Source: Anastrepha obliqua
Taxonomy: Eukaryota; Arthropoda; Insecta; Diptera; Tephritidae
DNA length: 64,000 nt
Assembly (NCBI RefSeq): GCF_027943255.1
Contig: NC_072897.1
Coordinates: 38,724,044-38,788,043, forward strand
Reading direction: 5' to 3'
The position numbers and the translations under genes are program-made. The notes beneath the pieces were generated by a model that was not told the DNA's origin, ran no database searches, and saw only the letters and a list, made by a program, of their open reading frames with translations. This document shows, in pieces, positions 43,501 through 53,356 of this stretch. Position 1 is the first letter of the stretch, and each line of letters opens with the position of its first letter.

Positions 43501-43889
43501 TGGGGGGGATTTTTAAGTGGTGGATGCCAAATCTAGCGCACAACCAGCTATCCTGCAATGCCTCGTCTTCTCACGTTGGTTCACTCCCGAACAAGTGTTC
43601 GGAAGCTACCCAGAGGATACTTGGGCTAATCCCGGAAGTTGTGAGCTGCTTGAACCATATGTAGAAGAATCATCCTGGCCACTCCCAAGAGAATGGCGAT
43701 CAGTAACTTTCACGACTTGCTTGGAACCATCCTCCTAGCTTACCGAAATTGAATGCCACCTCATTGTTTGTGGGATTGTCTATTGCAACTGTGGTCTCCT
43801 CCGCAGATAAGGTCATGATTTTTGCGAAGTTGCTCTTACTGGCTACATCCTGTCTGTAGACATGGAGTGTCAGTGATTATTTTTTTATA

Positions 43890-44345
43890 TCTTTATCAAT
43901 TTATTCTGGTGTAAGTAGTATGTAGGTATGTAGAATAGTGTATTTGTGATACTCAGAGCAGTTTCCAACTGGCTCTACTTCATCAGAGCCTCCACTAGGG
44001 CTAAAGGTTTTTTCCAACTGCTTAGCAAATAGGTTCGCTTTTTGCTCGTCCGTCCTGGCTCGTTCTCTAACAAATTTTAACAGGAGTGCTGTGTTGAATT
44101 GGTCTACTGAAAAAATTATTCACGTTCCACAAGCAATGCTCTGTACTTTTAGTAGCTGTGAGTCCAGACAGTAATCGACTGAATGCATCATTTTTAAATG
44201 TCTTGATCGCTGTATGTAGCTGTTAATTTGTAAGTTCAATTTCATTTTAATTTATGAAGATCTTTCCTGCCAGCGTTTCCGTCGTTTCCGTGTCTCTGCT
44301 ACTAAGTTTCTGATAAAGGGTGGATACTTTTTCAGCCAACTGAAG
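43890..44345 (-). pseudogene. jockey-like LINE linker fragment
   Basis: The minus strand, across breaks, shows YPPFIRNLVAETRKRRKRWQ (44330-44270), FKNDAFSRLLSGLTATK (44200-44150), FSRPIQHSTPV and DEQKANLFAKQLEKTFSP (44070-44010). This is the region between endonuclease and RT in jockey-type ORF2, as in the LINEs at 2700 and 15876. No RT follows on this strand, so it is a small relic. Confidence 0.65.
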
Positions 44346-44384
44346 TTGTCCCCTAACTAAGTTGCTTAAACTACTTCGATCTTT

Positions 44385-45715
44385 TTAAGAAGGAGGGAGT
44401 AGTTCCTCCAGTGAAACATTTTGCAAATTTAACAGGTCTTCAAAGAAAGAATCACTAAGATACGGCTTCTTTGAAGTGCTCCAGAACTCCTTCAGAAGGT
44501 ATTGTAAGGTACACCCATTCCACTGTCTAGGGTGCCTATAGCGCAGTGACCCGTGATAACAGCTGTGAGGACGCTGATGGTAGATCTGTGCCTTCATCGC
44601 TTGACTATCAACAAAACTGGTAAGGTTTGCTGGAGGTAAGTCCATTAGTCTTGTCGTATTTGCTGCTTTGACTATAACGTCTCAGCTAGGAAGACGCTAC
44701 CCCGTCTGGGAGACTAAGAGAGCAATTCAAAGATAATTGTTCTGAGTATCCTCCCTATCCAATGCATAACCTGCCGGCTACTTTAATCTTGAAAAGAGAT
44801 TTGGCCGCTATACCTTTAACATATATATAAATGGGTGGAATATATGGGATCACTTCCAGCGCCGCCTGAGGCGTCGATCAGAGCGTACCAGTTATTCCTA
44901 CACAAGCTAATAGTTGGACTTTTATGAGATTAAAATGGGTCTGATGATCGTATTGTACATCCAGTGGTCTATATACCGTTTCAGATTCCGGTTTTTGCCA
45001 AATATCCTCTTACAGATAAAGTGGGCATTACAAACTTTCTTCACCCTTGCATTCGTGTTCCTTTCCCAAAATAGCCTTGAGTCCAGAACAACGCCAAGAT
45101 ACTTGGCTTCGTTCGATAAGGTGAGGCTGATGATAGTCGAGAGAAACTTCCCTGTCATCAGGCTGAGTACATCGTCCGCATAAGCAACTATCGTGATACT
45201 TTGTTTGCTCATGGTAATAAGCAATTCATTTAAGACTGAGTTCACAGCAACGACGAGATAACCCCGCCTCCCTGTGGGGTTTCTCTGATAATTGTTTTTT
45301 TTAGGCAAGTGATATCTGAGATGGGAATGTTTACTCTGTTATATATGAGTAGCAAAGTGTCTATCCATTGAATAATCGTTCCGTTCGTACCTATGTTCGT
45401 CAACGCTGAATTGAACGATTTCACATTAACATTGTTGAACGCTCCTTTGATATCCAGAAAAGCCGACATAGAGAATTCCTTATTTTTAAGACAGTTCTCT
45501 ATTGTTCCAACAACTTCGTGCAATGTTGTTTCCTCAGACTTACTCTTCTGGCAAGCATGTTGTGCATTGCTGATGTTCTCGGTATTAGGAGTGCCCTTGA
45601 TGTAAAGATCAATAAGTTTTTCTAATGTTATGAGTAAAAACGAAGAGGGACTAATTGGTCTGAAATGGCCCGGCTTCCCTCCTTGGGAATAAAGACTACC
45701 CTGACTTTTCTTCAT
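44385..45715 (-). pseudogene. LOA-like reverse transcriptase and downstream region
   Basis: The frame 45715-45242 has GHFRPISPSSFLLITLEKLI, FSMSAFLDIKGAFNNV (RT A motif) and TPQGGGVISSLL. The frame 45308-44922 has VAYADDVLSLM (catalytic YADD), NEAKYLGVVLDSRLFWE and a C-terminal PILI. Further on, LLACVGITGT-like and YIPPIY-like remains lead to 44645-44385, which may hold the start of RNase H (VDSQA). Frameshift near 45280. Confidence 0.75.
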
Positions 45716-46587
45716 GAATTAGGATATATACTGAATATAAGGATTCCCTTAAGCTCTTAACTAACCATATAATTATCGTTCTATTGACTGCTGTATAATT
45801 CCATCCGGTCTTCCTGACTTGCATGGTTGGTGGGAGTTTACCACCCAGGTTACCTTAGTCCACCATGACTTTCTTTGTTTTTTTGGAGGCCTACTTACTG
45901 GACAAGATTTACGAAAGCCTCATCTGTTGCAGATGTCAACGAATTGCCGTTATTTTCTAAGCTGGAGACGTTAGTTATTTCCTCCTCTTCAGGGCGATCT
46001 AACATAGCCATAAGCTTAGAGAATATTGTCTAATTTGCCTTTCTAGGTAAACGATTCTATAGTTATGCGGAAAGGAGCACTTTGGCGAAACATGTAAGTT
46101 ATCAACCCCTTATGAACCCTTACTAACCTCCTCCCTAATCCTATTATAGTATGTAGCATGATTACCCCGCTTGCATATTGTGTAGTACGATTAGAAGAGA
46201 ATAAGTATCCAAGAAGAGACGCACCTTATCATGTCGTTGCATAGCTTTATACAATTCTCATCCTTTGGTCGTAATGAGCCTTGAGCCCCATGCTGTATGC
46301 TTCCACCAATTATAAAGCAACCTTGAAAATGATTCAAAAGGGACAAATAGTCCTTAGATTTTAGCTGGTGTCTGAGTGGCCTGTAAGGAGCATAACGTCC
46401 GTGGTTTTTTTAACTTTCAATGCTAACGTATGTAGCTTACAATATCTTTGTTTAAATTTCTTCATCTAAATTATGTTTTATTACATTTATATATTATAGG
46501 AAGTTATTTTGGAATTTCATATACATGCGTTTGTTTCGTGAAATGAGTTTAAGCGATTAAAAAAATGCCGATGTTTTCGTTCGTAGC

Positions 46588-46923
46588 TCATTTTTGTGCC
46601 TGCATTCGGAACTTTCTGCAGTTCCTCTGGATAAATAACATCTGGACCCAGTGATTTAAAAGGTTTGAGACTTTCAATCGCCCATAAGAGTCGGTCTCAG
46701 ATATAGCGTCTATTCTTACTTCACGACAGTGTACTGTTGTATTGAATGTACCATCACTTTTCTGTAGCAGTTCCCAATTTTGAGGACTTCCAGCTAATAT
46801 CTGACGAATTTCGGAAACCTCAGTTGCCCCCTCAACCTCTTCGCAAAAGGATAACCAAGATTGCCTTTGGGCATTTCTGATTTCCTCTTTATAGATTCTC
46901 TGAGCATCTTTATAGCCTTTCAA
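46588..46923 (-). pseudogene. LOA-like linker between endonuclease and RT
   Basis: The frame has GYKDAQRIYKEEIRNAQRQS, WLSFCEEVEG, ILAGSPQNWELLQKSDGTFN and FNTTVHCREV, matching the linker at 36246-36538 (KKESSKEFCSSIES, DGTWT). The intervening 45716-46587 holds only decayed sequence of the same element. Confidence 0.7.
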
Positions 46924-47235
46924 ATCTTCTGCGAGACGTGTTTTTTTTGCCTTAATAAAAGCGCTTCTGCTTGTTTTTTGAAGCTTGCTTAGTTCAACCG
47001 TCCATCACTTAGGCTTGGGTATACCCCTCAGTCTTCTTATGGGACAGGCTTCAGCTAAGGCAACATTCATGTTGTAGGTTATATTATCAACCAAATTTTC
47101 TAGTCCTTCTCTGCTTTGTGGTACAACATATGGACATGTTCCTAGAGTAACCCCGATACAATCTACATACTTTTCCCAGTCTGTTTTCCTGATATTTCTA
47201 CCAGGCTTAGGTTTCGGTAGATTTTTACTAAGCTC

Positions 47236-47805
47236 TTACGAGTTATATCTATGATCAGAGAAGGAATGTTCTTCCAAAACTTTACAGCTCCTAATTCTGT
47301 TAATAACGGAGTCAAAAGCAAAAGTAGCGTCTAACATTTCCTGTCTATTACTCATGACAAAAGTAGGTTTATTACCTTTATTACAGATCGGTAGTTTAGT
47401 TCCTATCAGATAATCAAAGAGAAACTCACCTCTAGCGTTAGTATGAGTACTGCCCCATATCTCGTGATGCGTATTTACATCCGCACCAATAATTAGCATA
47501 GCGCCAAGTTTCTGCGCCTGCGCTACCAGATCTTTGAATAATAATATCGGTAGCTCCTCATGGTCATGTGCGAGGTAACAGGAAGATAGCCACATCCGTT
47601 CATTTCCCGACTCTAGCCTAATGGTCAATTGATCGGTGTCGCTGTAATTAGAGAGCATGAAAGCATTTATCCCTTTTCTTTTTAGTACGCACGCTCTAGG
47701 ATTACCTTTGTTGCGAGCATACATCAGCTTATATTTTTGAGTCCTTAGTCCGCACACAAGTCCAATGGGTATCACATTCTTGAATAAGGGCAATATGATG
47801 TCCAC
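47236..47805 (-). pseudogene. LOA-like endonuclease domain
   Basis: A 189-residue frame: LVCGLRTQKYKLMYARNKGN, RACVLKRKGINAFMLSNYSD, WLSSCYLAHDHEELP, MLIIGADVNTHHEIWGSTHT (GAD.N.HH..WGS metal-binding motif with the aspartate kept), GEFLFDYLI, TFVMSNRQEMLDATF and EEHSFSDHRY (SDH motif). The EN start (about 47805) lacks the first motif. This is the best-preserved endonuclease of the LOA type here. Confidence 0.82.
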
Positions 47806-48193
47806 CTTTTGACAGGTGGACTAAGAGGTTGGTGAGCGCAACCTTTTAGTGGTGAAGAATATTTTGAAGAACCCGTAATATCATGGTTACTGGACTTCAT
47901 CTCCACCACCGTTTTATTACCATCTGATGCCAGTAACTCTTCCTCATCAGTGAGAGTATCAAGTACTCTATCTAACACGGAAGAGATACTGCTATCAGCA
48001 GATGCCTTTCGTAGCGCTGTCGCTGTATTAGGACCAGAGCCAGATTCCGCTTTGAGGCCTAACTCAGCTCCAGCCGGGCCCTTTAAATAAGGCGTCCTGA
48101 CCTAATTGTTGACCTTCAATGTTGTGGATGAAAACCCACAGCTTACCACACCGTCAGATCAGGCCAGTGCGCCCACCGAGACCTTGCCGACTA

Positions 48194-48963
48194 CTAAAGT
48201 AGCGCTAACCAGGCCCTAGTTCTTGGTAAATTCGGAACTCGATCCCTTGAAATGACCTCAAATTTAGACCCAGGCAATACTTCGCCGATCCTTGAAATTG
48301 CTATTTCGTAAAGATCAGTTGATCTCTGATCAGTACAAGCGACAAGCTTCACGTGGCTCTGATGCAATCCACTATCGCGACAGAATGGAGCTGGACCAGG
48401 ATTCTCCTTCAGAATTTGGAAGAAATCGCTTGAGAGCCTGGCTTCCACTTTCTTCCAATTGTCAAGCGAAATAGTGCCGTCAAGGTTGCTTTTGTCAACC
48501 ACAGCCCATAACTGTTGGCTGCTGACAGCTTCTCTATACGTAGCTGGAGAAGTCTTGGTGTGTCGGGGCTTCTGCAGCGTGTTGGTGTTGACGTTTTGGG
48601 TTCGGTTCAGAGGCCGAATTAAAACTTCTTGGCCAAAGGCATATTATTTGTACTGCCACTCCTGCTATTGCCAGGTTTGTCCTTAGCACCATGTTCCGTC
48701 GTATGAAATGGGCTAGCCGTAAAGGGCTGGAATGAACTGACACTTCCACTAGGCTTGGTTATCCCAGCTTCCGTCGTACTGATGGAAATCTGACTTGATC
48801 CAGATTTGAGGGAGGAAGCTATAGCTTTCTTCCTCCATAGAGATTTTTTGGTTTTTAAAAGACTCCATCTGTTTCGTACGATTACCGTCCACCGTGGCAG
48901 ACGCGGTGATCTCATAAAAAGGAAGGAGAAACAATAGTCGACCATGGCAGCGCCCCATACCAC
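48194..48963 (-). pseudogene. LOA-like ORF1
   Basis: The frames 48963-48619 (basic, serine-rich) and 48502-48194 have VDKSNLDGTISLDNWKKVEA, HQSHVKLVACTD and SKFEVISRDRVPNLPRTRAW, matching the ORF1 C-terminal domain of LOA elements and the decayed copy near 38400-38500. Function in the family: binding element RNA. Broken by a frameshift near 48510-48600. Confidence 0.68.
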
Positions 48964-48965
48964 GG

Positions 48966-49089
48966 CAACGTCATGATTATACCCGGAGGGGACCCGGTAT
49001 CGAGGTAGTTTCGTAGAAATAAAGTCGAAAACCCCCCTGACTGCAAACTACCCAATAGGCATGGGTCGCATGACACCTCAGGTTACGGG
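48966..49089. other. unassigned junction sequence
   Basis: Sequence between the LOA-like ORF1 and the BEL integrase remnant. I cannot say to which element it belongs. Confidence 0.35.
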
Positions 49090-49485
49090 AGATTTTTTAA
49101 CAGGGCTTACTGCCTCCGGCCGATCTATCTTACCCAATTGTACATCATCAGGCCTTACGACCTATTAAATAGCATCATAGGGGATTGACGCGTTTAATAA
49201 AGGACCACCTACTCGAATCAGTTCAAATGAAGCTAATTTCTGCAAGCTTGAGGAAAGTGCGGTATTCTTCGATAATTTACTAATTTCATCGCTAAATTCA
49301 AATGTGGAATCATATGGACAATTTTAAAAAAACTCAATTGTATTTCAATTGCCGTGGGTTTTATTTCAGATTCTGCTTTTCGCACTCGTATTTTTCGAAT
49401 CCATCTGAGTTTATAAGCCAAATCCGAAGCACTTTTTTGTGAGATGAGATCCGTTGAATTATTTTCACAAGTGGATTTGTAATGA
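49090..49485 (-). pseudogene. BEL integrase N-terminal region
   Basis: The minus strand reads NPLVKIIQRISSHKKVLRI (about 49470-49410), then, after shifts, VGGPLLNASIPYDA (about 49190-49160) and PDDVQLGK. These correspond to the ERFSS..KLLRV and VGGRL..A..PY..KHP...LGK segments ahead of the BEL integrase core. Several stops are present. The core itself is not found. Confidence 0.65.
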
Positions 49486-49493
49486 CATTGATT

Positions 49494-49822
49494 AAAAAAA
49501 AATAATTGGCGCGTACACCCTTTATGGGTGTTTGGCCGAGCTCCTCCTCCTATTTATGGAGTGCGTCTTGGTGTTGTTCCACAAATGGAGGGACCTACAG
49601 TTTCAAGCCGACTCCGAACGGCAGATATTTTTTATGAGGAGTGTTTTCATGGCAGAAATACACTCGGAGGTTTGCCATTGCCTGCCGAGAGGCGACCGCT
49701 GTTAGAAAAATGTTTTTCTTAATATTGGTGTTTCAGAGAGATTCGAACCGACATTCTCTCTGTGAATTCCGAATGGTACTCACGCGCAAACCCATTCGGC
49801 TACGGCGGCCGCCTATTGCGCC
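49494..49822 (-). mobile_element. tRNA-derived SINE, copy 2, with target duplication
   Basis: Minus-strand SINE with the head GGCGGCCGCCGTAGCCGAAT ending near 49822, B box around 49745 (GGTTCGAATCTC on the minus strand) and the 3' end GCGCCAATTATTTTTTTTT at about 49494-49512. The 8-base target duplication CATTGATT lies at 49486-49493 and 49823-49830. Removing the SINE and one duplicate joins the BEL integrase frame without a shift. Confidence 0.9.
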
Positions 49823-49830
49823 CATTGATT

Positions 49831-49947
49831 GCGGTTAACGTAATTGCGTTTCTCTTCTTCTTTTCGAGTGATACTTGTTCTGGAGAGAGACTGAAGTTGA
49901 CATTTTGTAGACATGTAGCAGGGTCTTCTAGGAGGAATTGTGAATCA
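49831..49947 (-). pseudogene. BEL fragment between two SINEs
   Basis: The minus strand reads SQFLLEDPATCLQNVNF and KKKRNAITLTAIN, the stretch between RNase H and integrase of BEL elements. It links the RNase H at 50873 to the integrase remains at 49485 and shows that both SINEs sit in the same BEL copy. Confidence 0.65.
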
Positions 49948-50262
49948 CGGCGGCCGCCGTAGCCGAATGGGTTGGTGCGTGACTGCCATTCGGATTTCAG
50001 AGAGAGAACGTTGGTTCGAATCTCGGAGAAAGACTAAAATGCAGGAAAAGTTTTTTCTAATAGCGGTCGCCACTCGGCAGGCAATGGTAAGCCTCCGAGT
50101 GTATTTCTGCCACGAAAAAGCTCCTCATAAAAATATCTGACGTTTGGAATCGGCTTGAAACTGTAGCTCCCTACATATGTGGAACAACATCAATACGCAC
50201 ACCACAAATAGGAGGAGAAGCTTAGGCCAAACACACAAAAAAGGGTGTACGCGCCAATTATA
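49948..50262 (+). mobile_element. tRNA-derived SINE, copy 3
   Basis: Plus-strand SINE with CGGCCGCCGTAGCCGAATGG (A box), GGTTCGAATCTC (B box at about 50011) and the 3' end GTACGCGCCAATTATA. It lies head-to-head with copy 2, about 120 bases away, and its 3' end touches the Tc1-like derivative. Confidence 0.88.
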
Positions 50263-50873
50263 CAGGGCCCGCCCCGCCATCTATCGTTGCGGATTTAAAC
50301 TAGGTATTATTTGAAGAATGGTAACACTTAGCTGTCATCTGATTTTACAGAAAATTAGTTTTATTCTTCCGCTGGACGAAAATGGTTGTGTATACGCTCA
50401 AAGAACGCTGAGAAATATTGCGACATTACTTTGAAAATCATGGTAATGTTGCAGAATGTGTACGAAAATTACGTATGGCAATGGGAAGAAGAAAAGCACC
50501 GAATGAAGCGTATGTGCGTTACTTTGCGAAAAAAGTAAAAGAAACTGAGTGGCTTATTGACAAACCAACGCGTGACCGACCAAAAACCGTGCGTACACCC
50601 GAAAATATTGCTGCTGTGGCCGAGAGTGTTCGTGAATCCCCAGGAACATCAGTTCACCTTCGTTCTCAACAATTGGACATTTCGGAGACATCATTGAGAC
50701 GAATTTTGCGTAAAGACCTTGGTATGACGCCGCACAAAGTCCAAATTGGTCCAGTTGTGTTCTATCATTAACCGGAAGGGTTATACTTCAAAATAAAAAA
50801 ACAGTTTTGAAAAATATTGAGTAGTTTCTTTTTTATACATTTTTAATTCCGTAAAGTTATATGGCAGACCCTT
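50263..50873 (+). mobile_element. internally deleted Tc1-like element
   Basis: Starts CAGGGCCCGCCCCGCCAT after a TA and ends near ATGGCAGACCCTTTATA; AGGG-YC-GCC-AT is roughly shared as an inverted repeat. It contains the N-terminal half of a transposase and then jumps to a 3' end. Size about 610 bp. Confidence 0.6.
50382..50771 (+). pseudogene. Tc1-like transposase N-terminal half
   Basis: The ATG at 50382 is followed by nine codons and a TGA (50409-50411), then an open frame to 50771. It shows RHYFENHGNVAECVRKLR, YVRYFAKKVKETEW, RTPENIAAVAESV, SQQLDISETSLRRILRKDLG and PHKVQIG: the two helix-turn-helix regions of the insect Tc1-like family also found at 53475. The catalytic domain is deleted; the frame runs into the 3' flank (VFYH). 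Confidence 0.8.
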
Positions 50874-51281
50874 TATATATATATATAAACCATTCTTAAA
50901 TTACCCAATTCCTCCACGTTACAACCCCGAGACACTTGATCCGCTGGATTTTGTTTTGTAGACACATGACACCACGACACATTCTGGGTCCACTCTTGGA
51001 TTTCGGACACTCTATTTGGGACGAAAGTTTTCCACGACGATGGATGCATTTTAATCCATTGCAGAACTATTTCGGAGTCTGTCCAGAAAATTGTTTGTTC
51101 TATTGGTCGACTCAACATTGGGGAAATTCTTGACCATAAGTTGGTAAGAAGGGGCTGCCGAAAGCTCTAAACGCGGGAGTGATTTAGTCTTCAGCGGAGC
51201 CACTCTAGACTTTGAAGTAAGCAGCGTGCATTTCGTACCATTAGCAAATTGGCTACGTATATATACGCAGTAGCCATACAC
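50873..51281 (-). pseudogene. BEL ribonuclease H domain
   Basis: The frame 51118-50873 has IFWTDSEIVLQWIKMHPSSW, FVPNRVSEIQEWT and WCHVSTKQNPADQVSRG, the RNase H to connection segment of BEL/Pao polyproteins. The frame 51281-51051 upstream supplies SRVAPLKTKSLPRLELSA. One frame change lies between them. The frame ends where the Tc1-like derivative begins. Confidence 0.8.
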
Positions 51282-51314
51282 TCTTATTGAAGCGTCAAAA
51301 AAGCCATGAATTTG

Positions 51315-51883
51315 TCAGCTATCACATGACTCCGTATTTACATACCGAGGAATACTAATTGATGGAAACTGCAGCAAATTGGTTTTAAAGTTTCGCCAGC
51401 TAGTGCCAAGCCGCAATGGAATCGATCTATCCCGGTCTAGCTTTTGAATCCAAAACTCTTGTAATAGGATTTTAGCTTTGATAAACCGATAAAATATTAC
51501 GTTTAGGTGCTCGCAGCTCGCTAAAATTATTCTCCAGAAAGAAGCGAAAAATGTCATATTTCGGCTGCCAGTGGTTTCCCATTGTTTTGGTACAGTCAGT
51601 AACCGCTGAGCTGCGGCTTCATACGATTGACCGAGTAATTTATGGTCGGTTTTGAAAGGCAGTCTGACTTGAAGCCTTCCACATGGTAATCGCTGTGTGA
51701 TTTTCGAAAAAAATGTCCCACATATAGCCTGCTCTGGAGTCAACTATGTAGAATTTTCTTGTGAAGGTATTTGTTCCAATTCCCAGAATTTTCGGATTAC
51801 AAATTGACACTTGGCCACTGGAGCTAATATTTGTAGCATACTTGCCTGTGGCTTTTGTAAAATAAAAACGGTTCTGGAAGTCA
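51315..51883 (-). pseudogene. BEL region between protease and reverse transcriptase
   Basis: The minus strand reads RKFWELEQIPSQ (about 51790), then TPEQAICGTFF, LPCGRLQVRLPFKTDHKLLG and AAAQRLLTV, the conserved FWE.E..P....E...C...F......G.Y.V.LP segment of BEL polyproteins just before RT. Later residues in 51600-51315 (RFIKAKILLQEFW, TSWRNF) belong to the RT/RNase H connection, so the RT core is deleted. It ends at the CACAGTG element. Confidence 0.75.
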
Positions 51884-52859
51884 CACAGTGCGGCCGATTC
51901 CCAAAAAGCTGGCCAAAAGTCGAAAAAAAGTTTCTAGATAGAGTTTTTTTGTCTTTAGGTTGGCTACAGTAATGCCTTGAGTAGTGAAAACCGTTCATAG
52001 CAACGTCCTGTACCCTAAGTATCCTCTGTATTTTCAGTCGCAACGTGGCCTTCGTTTGAGCATCGTATTACTGTCGATGAATAGTGAAAGTTGTACACAT
52101 TTGAAAGATTTTGTAATGGAGTAAATTGAACAAAACCAAATGGAATCATCTTCGGAAGGTTAGTAAAATACGAGATATCTTTAGTACATATCAATACCTC
52201 GACACAAAATTTTTAGCTGCAGCAATACGTAGATACATTTTTTGCAATTTTTTTAATAAAATTTTAGTTTTCAAACTGTATAGTAATACAACGCCGTCAT
52301 ATGCTGCTTTGAAACCTATTAAAGGTTACTCAGAAAAGTAATGGTTACTGAATAAACCACTTGCTACCTTGCGACCCCGAAAACATATAAATTTACATGC
52401 ATCTTGATTATGTTCTTGAATATACGCTATTTCACGTGAGGGGGTGGCCAATAGGGGTGGAAGGGGGTGGATTTTCAAAATTTTAAGATCAAATTCGTAA
52501 TCAGCGACCCTGAAAACAAAAATTAACATGCATCTTGATTATGTTCTAGAATATACGCTATTTCACGTGAGGGGGTGACCAATAGGGGTGGAAAGGGGGT
52601 GGATTTTCAAAATTTTAAGATCAAATTCGTAATCAGCGACCCCGAAAACATATAAATTAACATGCATCTTGATTATGTTCTAGAATATACGCTATTTCAC
52701 GTGAGGGGGTGGCCAATAGGGGTGGAAGGGGGTGGATTTTCAAAATTTTAAGATCAAATTCGTAATCAGCGACCCCGACAACCCCCGAGTAAGAAATTTT
52801 GAATCAATTACTTAATTTTTTGAGTTTTGGCCAGCTTTTCGGGAATCGGTCGCACTGTG
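51884..52859. mobile_element. 976-bp Transib-like non-autonomous element
   Basis: The left end CACAGTGCGGCCGATTCCC and right end (reverse complement) CACAGTGCGACCGATTCCC form inverted repeats of about 35 bp continuing through AAAAGCTGGCCAAAA. The 5-base duplication AGTCA flanks it (51879-51883 and 52860-52864). CAC..TG ends with a 5-bp target duplication are the signature of Transib elements, the relatives of RAG1. No transposase is encoded. The right half holds a 133-bp tandem repeat. Confidence 0.75.
52371..52776. repeat. 133-bp tandem repeat, three units
   Basis: Units start GCGACCCCGAAAAC at 52371, 52504, 52636, with the next boundary at 52769; spacing 132-133 bp. Each has GCATCTTGATTATGTTCT, TTTCACGTGAGGGGGTG and AAGGGGGTGGATTTTC. 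Units are over 95% alike by eye. They lie inside the Transib-like element. Confidence 0.9.
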
Positions 52860-52864
52860 AGTCA

Positions 52865-53356
52865 AGGAAAAATATATATATAGTTTTTTTTTAATATATT
52901 GAAAATATTACGGCTAAATTAAACAACTGCAATTTGTTTTTTTTTTTTGTTTTTGTAAAAATCCCGAAAAGAAATCGAAAAATAGTGCTGGCAAATTATT
53001 TGGCGGCAAACGCGTCCCTGCTCGGGCCCCATGAAAACCTTCATTGGTCCGTGAAGAGATTATTATTGTTTTTAAAACTTTAATTAGGGAAGCGCGAAAT
53101 TAAATTAATATTGCCTGGTGCGAATTTATAGTTAAAACATCGCACACATCCGATAAACAATTCAAAAGTTGTCTCTTGATTCATTTCTGAAAGGAATAGC
53201 AGAAACGAAAGAACAGTAAGTGGGGAGTTATAGAGAGTATAGGTGGGTAAATAGGTAGGTAATAGAAATAAGAAGAACGGAAAGTATAACTGTAAAAATA
53301 AAGTCAATGACCGAAAGTAAATAGCGAAAGTAAGGAAAGCGAGAAATATATGTACA
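52865..53356. other. unassigned sequence
   Basis: AT-rich with T-runs near 52885 and 52935. A minus frame at 53307-53080 is short and leucine-rich and unlikely to be a gene. Upstream BEL sequence would be expected here if the BEL copy continued, but I could not recognise it. Confidence 0.4.

Larger units (their letters stand above)
41785..43740 (-). mobile_element. RTE-like LINE copy C
   Basis: Minus-strand pieces: 5' leader (43740-43510), endonuclease start (43500-43180), linker (43110-42900), RT N-terminus (42780-42464) and RT core with part of the C-terminal domain (42438-41806). The endonuclease jumps to the linker at about 43115, so most of the second half of that domain is deleted. The 3' end is missing; it stops at the equivalent of position 39486 in copy B. 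Confidence 0.78.
44380..48965 (-). mobile_element. LOA-like LINE 2, decayed
   Basis: Minus-strand order: ORF1 (48963-48194), endonuclease (47805-47236), linker (46923-46588), RT (45715-44922) and post-RT region (44920-44385). Frameshifts and stops separate the parts. It gives a nearly complete layout for the family that is broken up at 36246-38960. The 5' boundary is not clear. Confidence 0.75.
49090..51883 (-). mobile_element. BEL/Pao LTR retrotransposon remnant, interrupted
   Basis: Minus-strand internal region of a BEL-type element: the segment before RT (51883-51315), RNase H (51281-50873), then, beyond insertions, the integrase N-terminal region (49947-49831 and 49485 to about 49090). 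No LTRs are visible. It is interrupted by a SINE (49494-49822), a SINE plus Tc1-like derivative (49948-50873) and, at its upstream edge, a CACAGTG-ended element (51884-52859). Confidence 0.78.

Noticed and set aside
51884..52859. a true recombination signal or RAG-like immune locus
   Set aside because: Only the heptamer-like ends match; both sides have similar spacing, no 12/23 pairing and no RAG-like gene are present. A Transib-type transposon explains it.
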